Positions 7,697 to 13,494 of a stretch of DNA of 13,494 nt are shown piece after piece. Source of the stretch: Betaproteobacteria bacterium (GTDB taxonomy: Bacteria; Pseudomonadota; Gammaproteobacteria; Burkholderiales; SG8-39); assembly GCA_009693345.1 (NCBI GenBank), contig SHXL01000057.1, positions 1 to 13,494 of the forward strand, in the 5' to 3' direction. Position 1 is the stretch's first letter, and each line of letters starts with the position of its first letter. Made by a program: the position numbers and the translations under genes. Below the pieces are notes generated by a model. That model did not search any database. It was not told the origin of the DNA and saw only the letters and a program-made list of their open reading frames with translations.

Positions 7697-8674
7697 ATGT
7701 TGAAATCGACAGGAATCGCCGCAGGCATCGCCGGAGTTGCGCTGACCGTGCTTGCCGCCGCGTCGGCGACGGCGCAGGAAAGCTTTCCCGCCAGGCCGAT
7801 TCGCATCATCGTCGGCTACGTGGCCGGCGGGGGCAATGACATCATTGCGCGCGTGGTTGCGGGAAAGATGGCCGAGGGCCTCGGGCAACAGGTGGTCATC
7901 GAAAACAAGCCGGGCGCGCAGTCGATCATCGCCGCCGAATTCGTCGCCAAGTCGGCGCCCGACGGCTACACCGTTCTGATGGGGCCGAGCGGGCCGATGA
8001 CGATGAACCCGGCAACCTATGCCAAGCTGCCTTACGCGCCGCTGCGCGATTTCGTGCCGCTGTCGATGATCGGATCGTTTCCGCTGATCTTGGTGACCAG
8101 CGGCGCGTCGTCCGTGAAGTCGGTCCAGGATCTGATTGATTTCGCGAAAGCCAATCCGGCCAAGTCCAACTACGCGTCCAGCGCGGCGCCGTTCCAGCTC
8201 GCCGCCGAGCTGCTCAAACTCAGGACCGGCACGTCCTTTACGCATATTCCCTACAAAGGCAGCAACGAGTCGGCAAATGCCGTCATGTCCGGCGAAGTCA
8301 CGATGACCATCTCCGATCCCCCGCCCGTCGCCGGTCCGATCAAGAGCGGCAGGCTCAGGGCGCTCGCCGTGACTTCGCCTCGGCGCCACCCGTCGTGGCC
8401 GGACGTGCCGACCATGATGGAGGCCGGTATCCCGGATATCGACATCGTCATCTGGACGGGTTTTCTCGCGCCTGCCGGCACCCCCGCGGCCATCGTCAAG
8501 CGCCTGCAGGACGAAGTTGCGCGCGTGGTCAGGTTGCCGGACATTCGCGAGCGCCTCAACGGCATGGGGGTTGATCCGGTGGGCAACTCCTCGGAGGAAT
8601 TCGGCCGCATCATCGCCGCGGACATCGCCAAATGGACCGCGGTCGCCAGGGCCGCCAATATCAGGGCGGACTGA
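7697..8674 (+). CDS. Bug/TctC-family periplasmic solute-binding protein
   Basis: This 325-residue protein begins with a clear signal peptide: MLKS, a hydrophobic core of about 20 residues, and an Ala-x-Ala site (A24-T25-A26), probably cleaved before Q27. The mature part matches the Bug (Bordetella uptake gene) family. It shows FPARPIRIIVGYVAGGGNDIIAR, then VVIENKPGA, and AEFVAKSAPDGYTVLMGPSG. Further on are FTHIPYKGSNES and GFLAPAGTPAAIVKRLQDEVARVV. Bug proteins bind small carboxylates or similar solutes for tripartite tricarboxylate transporters. No TctA or TctB membrane gene is present, so this is an orphan receptor, as most Bug genes are. The ATG at 7697 with AAAGGG six bases upstream is preferred over an overlapping TTG at 7682. 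The preceding ThDP-enzyme gene is the likely functional partner. The ligand cannot be told from sequence. Confidence 0.93.
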   Translation: MLKSTGIAAGIAGVALTVLAAASATAQESFPARPIRIIVGYVAGGGNDIIARVVAGKMAEGLGQQVVIENKPGAQSIIAAEFVAKSAPDGYTVLMGPSGPMTMNPATYAKLPYAPLRDFVPLSMIGSFPLILVTSGASSVKSVQDLIDFAKANPAKSNYASSAAPFQLAAELLKLRTGTSFTHIPYKGSNESANAVMSGEVTMTISDPPPVAGPIKSGRLRALAVTSPRRHPSWPDVPTMMEAGIPDIDIVIWTGFLAPAGTPAAIVKRLQDEVARVVRLPDIRERLNGMGVDPVGNSSEEFGRIIAADIAKWTAVARAANIRAD

Positions 8675-8676
8675 CC

Positions 8677-11226
8677 TCAGATCTGCAGCTCTTCGAGCAG
8701 TTCTTGTTCCAGCTTGAGGACCGCCTTCGAGTCGGCGAGGGTGGCGCCGGACACCAGGAACACGTCTTCCGCGCGGTCGCCCAGCGTATTGATCTTGGCC
8801 GAATGAAGGTTCAGCTGGTAGCTGGACAGCTGCCGCGCGATACGGTAGAGCAGGCCGGGGCGGTCGCTGGCGACGATGTTCAGCGAGTGATAGGCACCGC
8901 GCTCGTCGGGACGGATCTCCACCGCCGGCGGAATTGGGAAATGGTGCACGCGCCGCGACACGCGGCCGCCGCCCGGCGGCGGCAGCGGGGCCTGCGACTG
9001 CAGCTCCACGGTGAGTTCGCTTTCGATCAGGGCCATCAGCTCGCGGTAGTGCGCGCCGGAGCCCTTGCCCATGACCATGAAGCTGTCGAGGGCGTAGCCG
9101 TTGCGCGTGGTGTGGATCTTGGCCTCAACGATATTGAATCCGGAACGCTCGAAGTAGCCGCAGATGCGCGCGAACAGCGCCTGCCGGTCGGGGGTGTAGA
9201 TCATCACCTGCAGTCCTTCGCCGAACGGCGCGAGGCGCGCGCGCACCACCGGAATCGGGGTATCCACCCGGTAGTGCAGGTTGCGCGTCTGCCACGCGAT
9301 CTCCTGGGCGTCGTGGCGCAGGAAGTAAGTGGTATCGAGATTGGCCCAGAAGCGGTTCTTGACCGCGTCCGAGAGGGCGTAGAGCCGCAGCAGGCGCGCC
9401 GCTTCCGCCTGCTTCTCGGCCACCGCGGTATCCAGCGTCGGCGCCTCGCCCGCGAGGATGCGCCGGGTCATCCGGAACAGGTCTTCCAGCAGCTTGGCCT
9501 TCCAGCCGTTCCATACCTTCGGGCTCGTGCCGCGGATGTCTGCCACCGTCAGGAGGTAAAGCGCGACCAGCCGGCGCTCGCTGCCGACCTTTGCGGCGAA
9601 CGCCTGCGCCACCACGGGATCGTCGACGTCCTGCTTTTGCGCCACGGACGACATGGTCAGGTGGTGCTCGACGAGGAACGAGACCAGCTCGGTGTCTTCG
9701 CGCGGAAACCCGTGGCGGCGGCAGAAAAGTTGCGCGTCCTTGGTGCCAAGTACGGAATGATCGCCGCCGCGGCCCTTGGCGATGTCGTGGTAGAGCGCCG
9801 CGACGTACAGCAGCCAGTGGCGCTCGAAACCACTCATCAGCTGGCTGCAGAGAGGAAATTCGTGTGCGAACTCCGGCATCGTAAAACGGCGTATGTTGCG
9901 CAGCACCATGAGGATGTGCTGGTCCACCGTGTAGGCATGGTAGAGGTCATGCTGCATCAGGCCGACTATGCGCCCGAACTCGGGCAGATAGCCGCCGAGC
10001 ACGTCGTACTGGTTCATGCGGCGGAATTCATGCACGATGCCGCGCGGCTGCTGCAGGATCTGCACGAAGAGCAGCCGCGCCAGCGGGTCGCGGCGGATGC
10101 GCGCATCCAGCCTGCCGCGCGCACGCCAGAGTGCGCGCAGGGTGCCCGCGCTCATGCCGCGCAGGTCGCCGTGCTGCTGCATCAGCAGGAAGCATTCGAG
10201 AATCGCCCGCGGTTCGCGCTCGAACAGGTCTTCGCGGCGCGCATCCAGCAGCGTGCCGCATGCCTGGAAACGCTCGTTCAGTGGGCGCGGCGCAGCATCG
10301 GGTTCCGGCGCGAAGCGCGCCTGCAGGTTCTGCAGCAGTATCGTATTCAGCTGCGTGATCGCCTTGGCATTGCGGTAGTAGCCCTGCATGAGCTGCTCGC
10401 TGGCGCGCCGCGACGGTCTTGCCGCATAGCCAAACTGCGTCGCCAGGGCATCCTGGTAGTCGAATGCGACCCTGTCTTCGCGGCGGCCGGCGAGATAGTG
10501 CAGCCGGATACGAAGATCCTGGAGCATTGATTCGTGGCGCGCCAGGCGCCGCGCTTCGCCATGCTGCAGCAATCCGCGGCTCGCCAGGTCGCGCCAGTGC
10601 TTGCCAATGCCGCAGGCCTGCGCGATCCAGCGGATCACCTGCAGGTCGCGCAGACCGCCCGGCGCTTCCTTGAGGTTGGGTTCCAGCGCGAAGGGCGTGT
10701 CGCGGTGCTTGGCATGGCGCTGTTCCTGCTCGAGTCTTTTTGCCTTCAGGAACGCCACAGGATCGATGGCCTTGTCGATCGCCCTGGTCAGGCGCCCGAA
10801 CAGCGCGGCATTTCCCGCCAGCAGTCTTGCCTCCAGCAGGGAAGTCTCGATGGTGATGTCGGCCCGCGCCAACTCGACGCAGGCGTCCACGGTGCGCGCG
10901 CTGTGGCCGATCTCAAGGCCGATGTCCCAGAACATGCCTATTAGGTGCTCCAGCCGCTCGCGCTCGGCGGCCGCCGGTTCGCCGGCGAGCAATATGAGCA
11001 CGTCGACGTCGGAAGACGGAAACAACTCGCCGCGGCCGTAGCCCCCGGTGGCGGCCAGCGCCATGCCGCTCGAGGGCCCGTACGAGCGCCAGAGATCCTG
11101 CAGGGTCCGGTCGATGAGGCGAGCGTGCGCCCGCAGCAGCCAGTTCGGCGTTTTGCCCTCGAAGTAGGCATCGCGCAGCGCCGCGCGCGATTGCCGCAAG
11201 CCGTCGCGCAGCGCTTCGATCGTCAC
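8677..11226 (-). CDS. glnD: Bifunctional [protein-PII] uridylyltransferase/uridylyl-removing enzyme GlnD
   Basis: GlnD senses glutamine and adds or removes UMP on PII proteins, setting nitrogen assimilation. The 849-residue protein has the full domain order. The nucleotidyltransferase domain has GGYGRGELFPSSDVDVLIL (residues 61-79, with D73 and D75). An HD hydrolase domain has ALYHDIAKGRGGDHS with H480 and D481. Two C-terminal ACT domains follow, at about 672-750 (YTPDRQALFARICGYF) and 779-849 (SDRPGLLYRIARQLSSYQLNLHSAKI). Both catalytic activities therefore look intact. Translation starts at a GTG (11226-11224) four bases past the map stop, so it is probably coupled to map. It converges with the Bug gene; the two stop codons are separated by two bases with no visible terminator. 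Large open frames on the opposite strand are coding shadows. Confidence 0.97.
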   Translation of the reverse strand: MTIEALRDGLRQSRAALRDAYFEGKTPNWLLRAHARLIDRTLQDLWRSYGPSSGMALAATGGYGRGELFPSSDVDVLILLAGEPAAAERERLEHLIGMFWDIGLEIGHSARTVDACVELARADITIETSLLEARLLAGNAALFGRLTRAIDKAIDPVAFLKAKRLEQEQRHAKHRDTPFALEPNLKEAPGGLRDLQVIRWIAQACGIGKHWRDLASRGLLQHGEARRLARHESMLQDLRIRLHYLAGRREDRVAFDYQDALATQFGYAARPSRRASEQLMQGYYRNAKAITQLNTILLQNLQARFAPEPDAAPRPLNERFQACGTLLDARREDLFEREPRAILECFLLMQQHGDLRGMSAGTLRALWRARGRLDARIRRDPLARLLFVQILQQPRGIVHEFRRMNQYDVLGGYLPEFGRIVGLMQHDLYHAYTVDQHILMVLRNIRRFTMPEFAHEFPLCSQLMSGFERHWLLYVAALYHDIAKGRGGDHSVLGTKDAQLFCRRHGFPREDTELVSFLVEHHLTMSSVAQKQDVDDPVVAQAFAAKVGSERRLVALYLLTVADIRGTSPKVWNGWKAKLLEDLFRMTRRILAGEAPTLDTAVAEKQAEAARLLRLYALSDAVKNRFWANLDTTYFLRHDAQEIAWQTRNLHYRVDTPIPVVRARLAPFGEGLQVMIYTPDRQALFARICGYFERSGFNIVEAKIHTTRNGYALDSFMVMGKGSGAHYRELMALIESELTVELQSQAPLPPPGGGRVSRRVHHFPIPPAVEIRPDERGAYHSLNIVASDRPGLLYRIARQLSSYQLNLHSAKINTLGDRAEDVFLVSGATLADSKAVLKLEQELLEELQI

Positions 11227-11230
11227 CGCG

Positions 11231-12031
11231 TCAGGCGCCGTGGCTCCGCGGCGGCGGCGCGCCCGCGGACACGGTGAGGACTTCGTAGCCCGTGCCGGTG
11301 ACTAGCACCGTGTGCTCCCATTGCGCCGACAGGCTATGGTCCTTGGTGACGATGGTCCAGCCGTCGGCCAGTTCGCGGATGCCGGCCTTGCCCGCGTTGA
11401 TCATCGGCTCGATGGTGAAGATCATTCCCGGTTCGAGGCGCAGGCCGGTCCCGGGCTTGCCGTAGTGGAGCACCTGGGGTTCCTCGTGGAATTTGCGCCC
11501 GATGCCGTGGCCGCAGAACTCCCGTACGACGGAAAAGCCGTGCTGCTCGGCATGCGCCTGGATGGTGGCGCCGACGTCGCCGAGCTGGGCGCCGGGGCGC
11601 ACGCGCGCGATCCCGCGCCACATGCACTCGTAGGTGACGTCCACCAGGCGGCGCGCCTGGATGCCGGGCTCGCCGATATGGAACATCCGGCTGGAATCGC
11701 CATGAAAACCATCCTTGATGACCGTGATGTCGATATTGAGGATATCCCCCTGCTTCAGTACCCGTTCCCCAGGGATGCCGTGGCAGACCTGATGGTTCAC
11801 CGAGGTGCAGATCGACTTGGGAAAGGGTTTATAGCCGGGCGGCGCGTAGTTCAGGGGCGCCGGAACGGTTCCCTGGACCCCGACCATGTAGGCGTGGCAG
11901 AGGTCGTTCAGCTTGCCGGTCGAGACCCCCTGCTTGACCTGCGGCGCAATGAAGTCAAGCACCTCGGAGGCGAGCCGGCCCGCGATGCGCATCTTGTCGA
12001 TTTCCGCGTCGTTCTTGAGAATGACCGACAT
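11231..12031 (-). CDS. map: Methionine aminopeptidase, type I
   Basis: Map removes the initiator methionine from nascent proteins after deformylation. The 266-residue enzyme carries the complete dinuclear metal site: D101 and D112 (in NIDITVIKDGFHGDSSRMF), H175 (GHGIG), E208 (FTIEPMIN) and E239 (WEHTVLV). The substrate-contacting histidine is H84 in NHQVCHGIP. There is no N-terminal zinc-finger extension, so it is the short bacterial type Ia form. The tail ends in a short Pro/Ala-rich stretch (GAPPPRSHGA). It starts with an ATG and is divergent from rpsB, sharing a 165-base intergenic region. It probably forms an operon with glnD, whose start follows after four bases. The map-rpsB divergent pairing is common in proteobacteria. 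Confidence 0.97.
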   Translation of the reverse strand: MSVILKNDAEIDKMRIAGRLASEVLDFIAPQVKQGVSTGKLNDLCHAYMVGVQGTVPAPLNYAPPGYKPFPKSICTSVNHQVCHGIPGERVLKQGDILNIDITVIKDGFHGDSSRMFHIGEPGIQARRLVDVTYECMWRGIARVRPGAQLGDVGATIQAHAEQHGFSVVREFCGHGIGRKFHEEPQVLHYGKPGTGLRLEPGMIFTIEPMINAGKAGIRELADGWTIVTKDHSLSAQWEHTVLVTGTGYEVLTVSAGAPPPRSHGA

Positions 12032-12034
12032 CCG

Positions 12035-12066
12035 TTGCCCGGAAAAAGCGCTGATTATGCTAGAAT
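12035..12066 (+). promoter_or_regulatory. Candidate promoter of rpsB (extended -10)
   Basis: An extended -10 element TGCTAGAAT covers 12058-12066 (hexamer TAGAAT at 12061-12066). A TTGCCC at 12035-12040 could be the -35, but its spacing of 20 bases is long, so the extended -10 may carry most of the activity. Transcription would begin near 12073 and give a leader of about 125 bases. This is inferred from motif likeness only. Confidence 0.5.
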
Positions 12067-12080
12067 TTAAAGCTGTCCAA
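12054..12080 (-). promoter_or_regulatory. Candidate promoter of map-glnD
   Basis: On the minus strand, CATAAT (complement of 12054-12059) resembles a -10, and TTGGAC (complement of 12075-12080) resembles a -35. Their spacing is 15 bases, slightly short. Transcription would start near 12047 and leave a very short map leader. The element overlaps the proposed rpsB promoter back to back. Confidence 0.4.
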
Positions 12081-12191
12081 CGGCATTTGCTGTGGACAAA
12101 TATCCCGCCTGGCAGCTTAGGGTGCCCCCGGAAGCGAAATGCAGGGGTCGCAGTCCGCCAGAGCGGCAGAAATCAACCCTAAACCTTGGAG
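12070..12191 (+). promoter_or_regulatory. Structured rpsB mRNA leader (possible S2 autoregulatory site)
   Basis: The leader before rpsB can form several base-paired elements. TGTCCA (12074-12079) pairs with TGGACA (12093-12098). AAGC (12070-12073) can pair with GCTT (12115-12118), although part of it may lie before the transcript start. A second domain is closed by TTAGGGT (12117-12123) with ACCCTAA (12176-12182), and two hairpins sit inside it. One has CCCC (12126-12129) with GGGG (12144-12147), extended by GC/GC after a bulge. The other has CCGC (12155-12158) with GCGG (12163-12166) around the loop CAGA. The closing helix ends six bases before the ribosome binding site GGAG (12188-12191). 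S2-controlled leaders are known upstream of rpsB in other proteobacteria; this match is by position and pairing, not by a family search. Confidence 0.5.
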
Positions 12192-12196
12192 CAATA

Positions 12197-12943
12197 ATGT
12201 CAGTGACAATGCGTCAGATGCTGGAGGCGGGGGTCCATTTCGGCCATCAGACCCGCTACTGGAACCCGAAGATGGCGCCCTACATCTTCGGCCACCGCAA
12301 CAAGATCCACATCATCAATCTGGAAAAGACCTTGGTGCTGTATTTGGACGCGCTGAAGTTCGTGCGCCAGCTGGCGGCGAACAAGGGCAACATCCTGTTC
12401 GTCGGCACCAAGCGCCAGGCGCGCGAAATCCTGCACGAAGAGGCGGTTCGCTGCGGCATGCCGTACGTGGATCACCGCTGGCTCGGCGGCATGCTGACCA
12501 ACTTCAAGACGGTCAAGCAGTCGATCAAGTGGCTGAAGGAGATGGAGGGCATGGTGGAGGACGGTTCGCTCGAGCGTCTGTCGAAGAAGGAGGCACTGGG
12601 CATCCAGCGCGAGCTGGCCAAGCTGCAGCGCTCCCTCGGCGGCATCAAGGACCTCGCCGGCCTGCCCGACGCGCTGTTCATTATCGACGTCGGCTACCAC
12701 AAGGGCGCGGTGACCGAAGCCGTCAAGCTCGGCATTCCGGTGGTCGCGGTGATCGATACCAACCATAACCCGGACAAGATCGCGTATGTCATTCCGGGCA
12801 ACGACGATTCGAGCCGCGCGATACGGCTCTACGCTCGCGGCATGGCCGATGCAGTGCTCGAAGGCAGGTCGCAGACGGTCGAGGAAGTCGTCGCCGCCTC
12901 GCGTGACGAGTTCGTTGAAGTGAATGACGAGGGCGCGAATTGA
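12197..12943 (+). CDS. rpsB: 30S ribosomal protein S2
   Basis: S2 is a late-assembling protein of the small ribosomal subunit, located between head and body. The 248-residue sequence is typical throughout. It has MRQMLEAGVHFGHQTRYWNPKMAPYIFG at the N-terminus, then HIINLEKTL, LFVGTKRQAREI, YVDHRWLGGMLTNFKT, LPDALFIIDVGYHKGAVTEAVKLGIPVVAVIDTNHNPD and VIPGNDDSSRAIRLYA. The ATG at 12197 has GGAG five bases upstream. An in-frame GTG at 12092 would run through the leader and is not credible. A structured leader precedes the gene and a hairpin with a T-run follows it before tsf, so expression is probably controlled both at initiation and by partial termination. S2 and EF-Ts are co-encoded in most bacteria. 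Confidence 0.98.
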   Translation: MSVTMRQMLEAGVHFGHQTRYWNPKMAPYIFGHRNKIHIINLEKTLVLYLDALKFVRQLAANKGNILFVGTKRQAREILHEEAVRCGMPYVDHRWLGGMLTNFKTVKQSIKWLKEMEGMVEDGSLERLSKKEALGIQRELAKLQRSLGGIKDLAGLPDALFIIDVGYHKGAVTEAVKLGIPVVAVIDTNHNPDKIAYVIPGNDDSSRAIRLYARGMADAVLEGRSQTVEEVVAASRDEFVEVNDEGAN

Positions 12944-12967
12944 GCGCCAGGCGCTCCGCTATTCAAG

Positions 12968-12992
12968 AAAGGGGCCCTGCGGCCCCTTTTTT
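12968..12992 (+). terminator. Rho-independent terminator/attenuator between rpsB and tsf
   Basis: GGGGCC (12971-12976) pairs with GGCCCC (12981-12986) around a CTGC loop. The stem is lengthened by flanking A-T pairs and followed by six T residues (12987-12992). The stem is perfect and G+C-rich. Because tsf follows only about 30 bases later with no obvious new promoter, partial termination that lowers tsf relative to rpsB is likely. Confidence 0.88.
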
Positions 12993-13024
12993 CAATGTCA
13001 CTCAAGAGAGGGATGGCGTACAGC

Positions 13025-13494
13025 ATGGCTGAGATTACTGCGCGCCTGGTGAAGGAACTGCGCGAACTGACCGGACTGGGAATGATGGAGTGCAAGAAGG
13101 CGTTGACGGAAGCCGGCGGCGATCTCCGCAAGGCCGAGGAGTTGCTGCGCATCAAGAGCGGCGCCAAGGCGGGCAAGGCCGCGTCGCGCATCGCCGCCGA
13201 AGGCGTAATCGGCGCCTACCTGTCGCCGAACGCGAAGTCCGGCGCGCTGGTGGAACTCAACTGCGAGACCGATTTTGTCGCCAAGAACGGAGATTTCCTC
13301 GCCTTCGCCGGAACTCTCGCCGAACTCGCGGCCGCCAAACAGCCCGTGGAGGTGGCGGCGCTGATCGCCTTGCCGGGCATCGAGGTGCAGCGCCAGGCGC
13401 TGGTGCAGAAGATCGGCGAGAACATTACGATCCGCCGTTTTTCGCAGATGCGCACGCAGTCCAGGCTGGCGCAATACGTGCACGGTGGCCGCAT
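13025..13494 (+). CDS. tsf: Translation elongation factor EF-Ts (partial, 3' end cut by window)
   Basis: EF-Ts is the guanine-nucleotide exchange factor of EF-Tu. The first 156 codons read MAEITARLVKELRELTGLGM, then MECKKALTEAGGDLRKAEELL, which is the UBA-like N-terminal domain. The core signature ELNCETDFVAKN follows (residues 77-88), with T82-D83-F84-V85 as the EF-Tu contact. The segment QKIGENITIRRF comes next, and the frame stays open to the window edge. No stop is reached, so the C-terminal coiled-coil part lies outside. The family start is the ATG at 13025. An in-frame ATG at 13013, four codons earlier, directly abuts the purine-rich GAGAGGG at 13006-13012, which is too close to serve it but could serve 13025 with a long spacing. 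It is co-transcribed with rpsB through an intervening terminator. Confidence 0.97.
   Translation, partial: MAEITARLVKELRELTGLGMMECKKALTEAGGDLRKAEELLRIKSGAKAGKAASRIAAEGVIGAYLSPNAKSGALVELNCETDFVAKNGDFLAFAGTLAELAAAKQPVEVAALIALPGIEVQRQALVQKIGENITIRRFSQMRTQSRLAQYVHGGR

Noticed and set aside
8632..10530. A 632-codon open frame on the plus strand across glnD
   Set aside because: It lies wholly antisense to GlnD, which shows intact nucleotidyltransferase, HD and ACT motifs. The translation is low-complexity His/Arg/Ala-rich and matches no family. Long antisense frames are expected in G+C-rich genes.
5427..12031. Def and Map in one window as a dedicated N-terminal processing cluster
   Set aside because: The genes are on opposite strands, separated by the ThDP/Bug pair and glnD, and Map sits in its usual place beside rpsB. 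Their closeness looks incidental.
12092..12196. In-frame upstream extension of rpsB from a GTG
   Set aside because: S2 proteins begin at MSVTMRQML; the extension is not family-like and runs through the structured leader, which contains the real ribosome binding site at 12188-12191.
1..13494. Search for mobile elements, CRISPR arrays, toxin-antitoxin pairs, defence genes, tRNAs and phage genes
   Set aside because: No inverted terminal repeats, regularly spaced repeats, transposase or integrase motifs, or cloverleaf-like segments were seen, and coding genes fill almost the whole window.

Overview
The window reads as chromosomal DNA from a G+C-rich betaproteobacterium, most likely of Burkholderiales or a related order. 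Three things point there: the smc-zipA-ligA order at the left, the glnD-map block divergent from rpsB-tsf at the right, and a Bug/TctC-type solute receptor, a family greatly expanded in Burkholderiales. This placement is inferred from gene order and family membership, not from a search. I see no insertion sequence, integrase, phage gene, tRNA, rRNA, CRISPR array or long repeat. It is a tightly packed housekeeping region with one small accessory-looking insert.

Left block, plus strand, 1-8674. This run holds the smc 3' end, zipA, ligA, galU, hpt, an S-methyl-5'-thioinosine phosphorylase gene, def, a thiamine-diphosphate (ThDP) enzyme gene and a Bug receptor gene. From ligA onward the genes overlap or are separated by only 1 to 11 bases, so they look co-transcribed. 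Functions run from chromosome segregation, division and DNA ligation (smc, zipA, ligA) to UDP-glucose supply (galU). Next come two purine-salvage steps that plausibly feed each other: the phosphorylase releases hypoxanthine from methylthioinosine, and Hpt turns it into IMP. Peptide deformylase follows. The last pair, a ThDP enzyme related to acetolactate synthase and a periplasmic Bug receptor, has no assigned substrate and is the least explained part of the window.

Right block. glnD and map lie on the minus strand (11226-8677 and 12031-11231). glnD ends two bases from the Bug gene's stop, with no visible terminator between the convergent genes. GlnD is the PII uridylyltransferase and nitrogen sensor; Map removes N-terminal methionine. 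With Def, the window therefore encodes both enzymes of N-terminal protein maturation. Divergently from map, rpsB (ribosomal protein S2) and tsf (EF-Ts, cut by the window end) run on the plus strand.

The 165-base gap between map and rpsB carries what look like overlapping divergent promoters and a leader able to form several paired elements just before the rpsB ribosome binding site. That fits autoregulation of the kind known for S2 operons. A clear hairpin with a T-run sits between rpsB and tsf. No clearly new multi-gene system is visible. The points most worth a second look are the rpsB leader, the orphan ThDP-enzyme/Bug pair, and the purine-salvage pair with its 6-oxopurine specificity residue.
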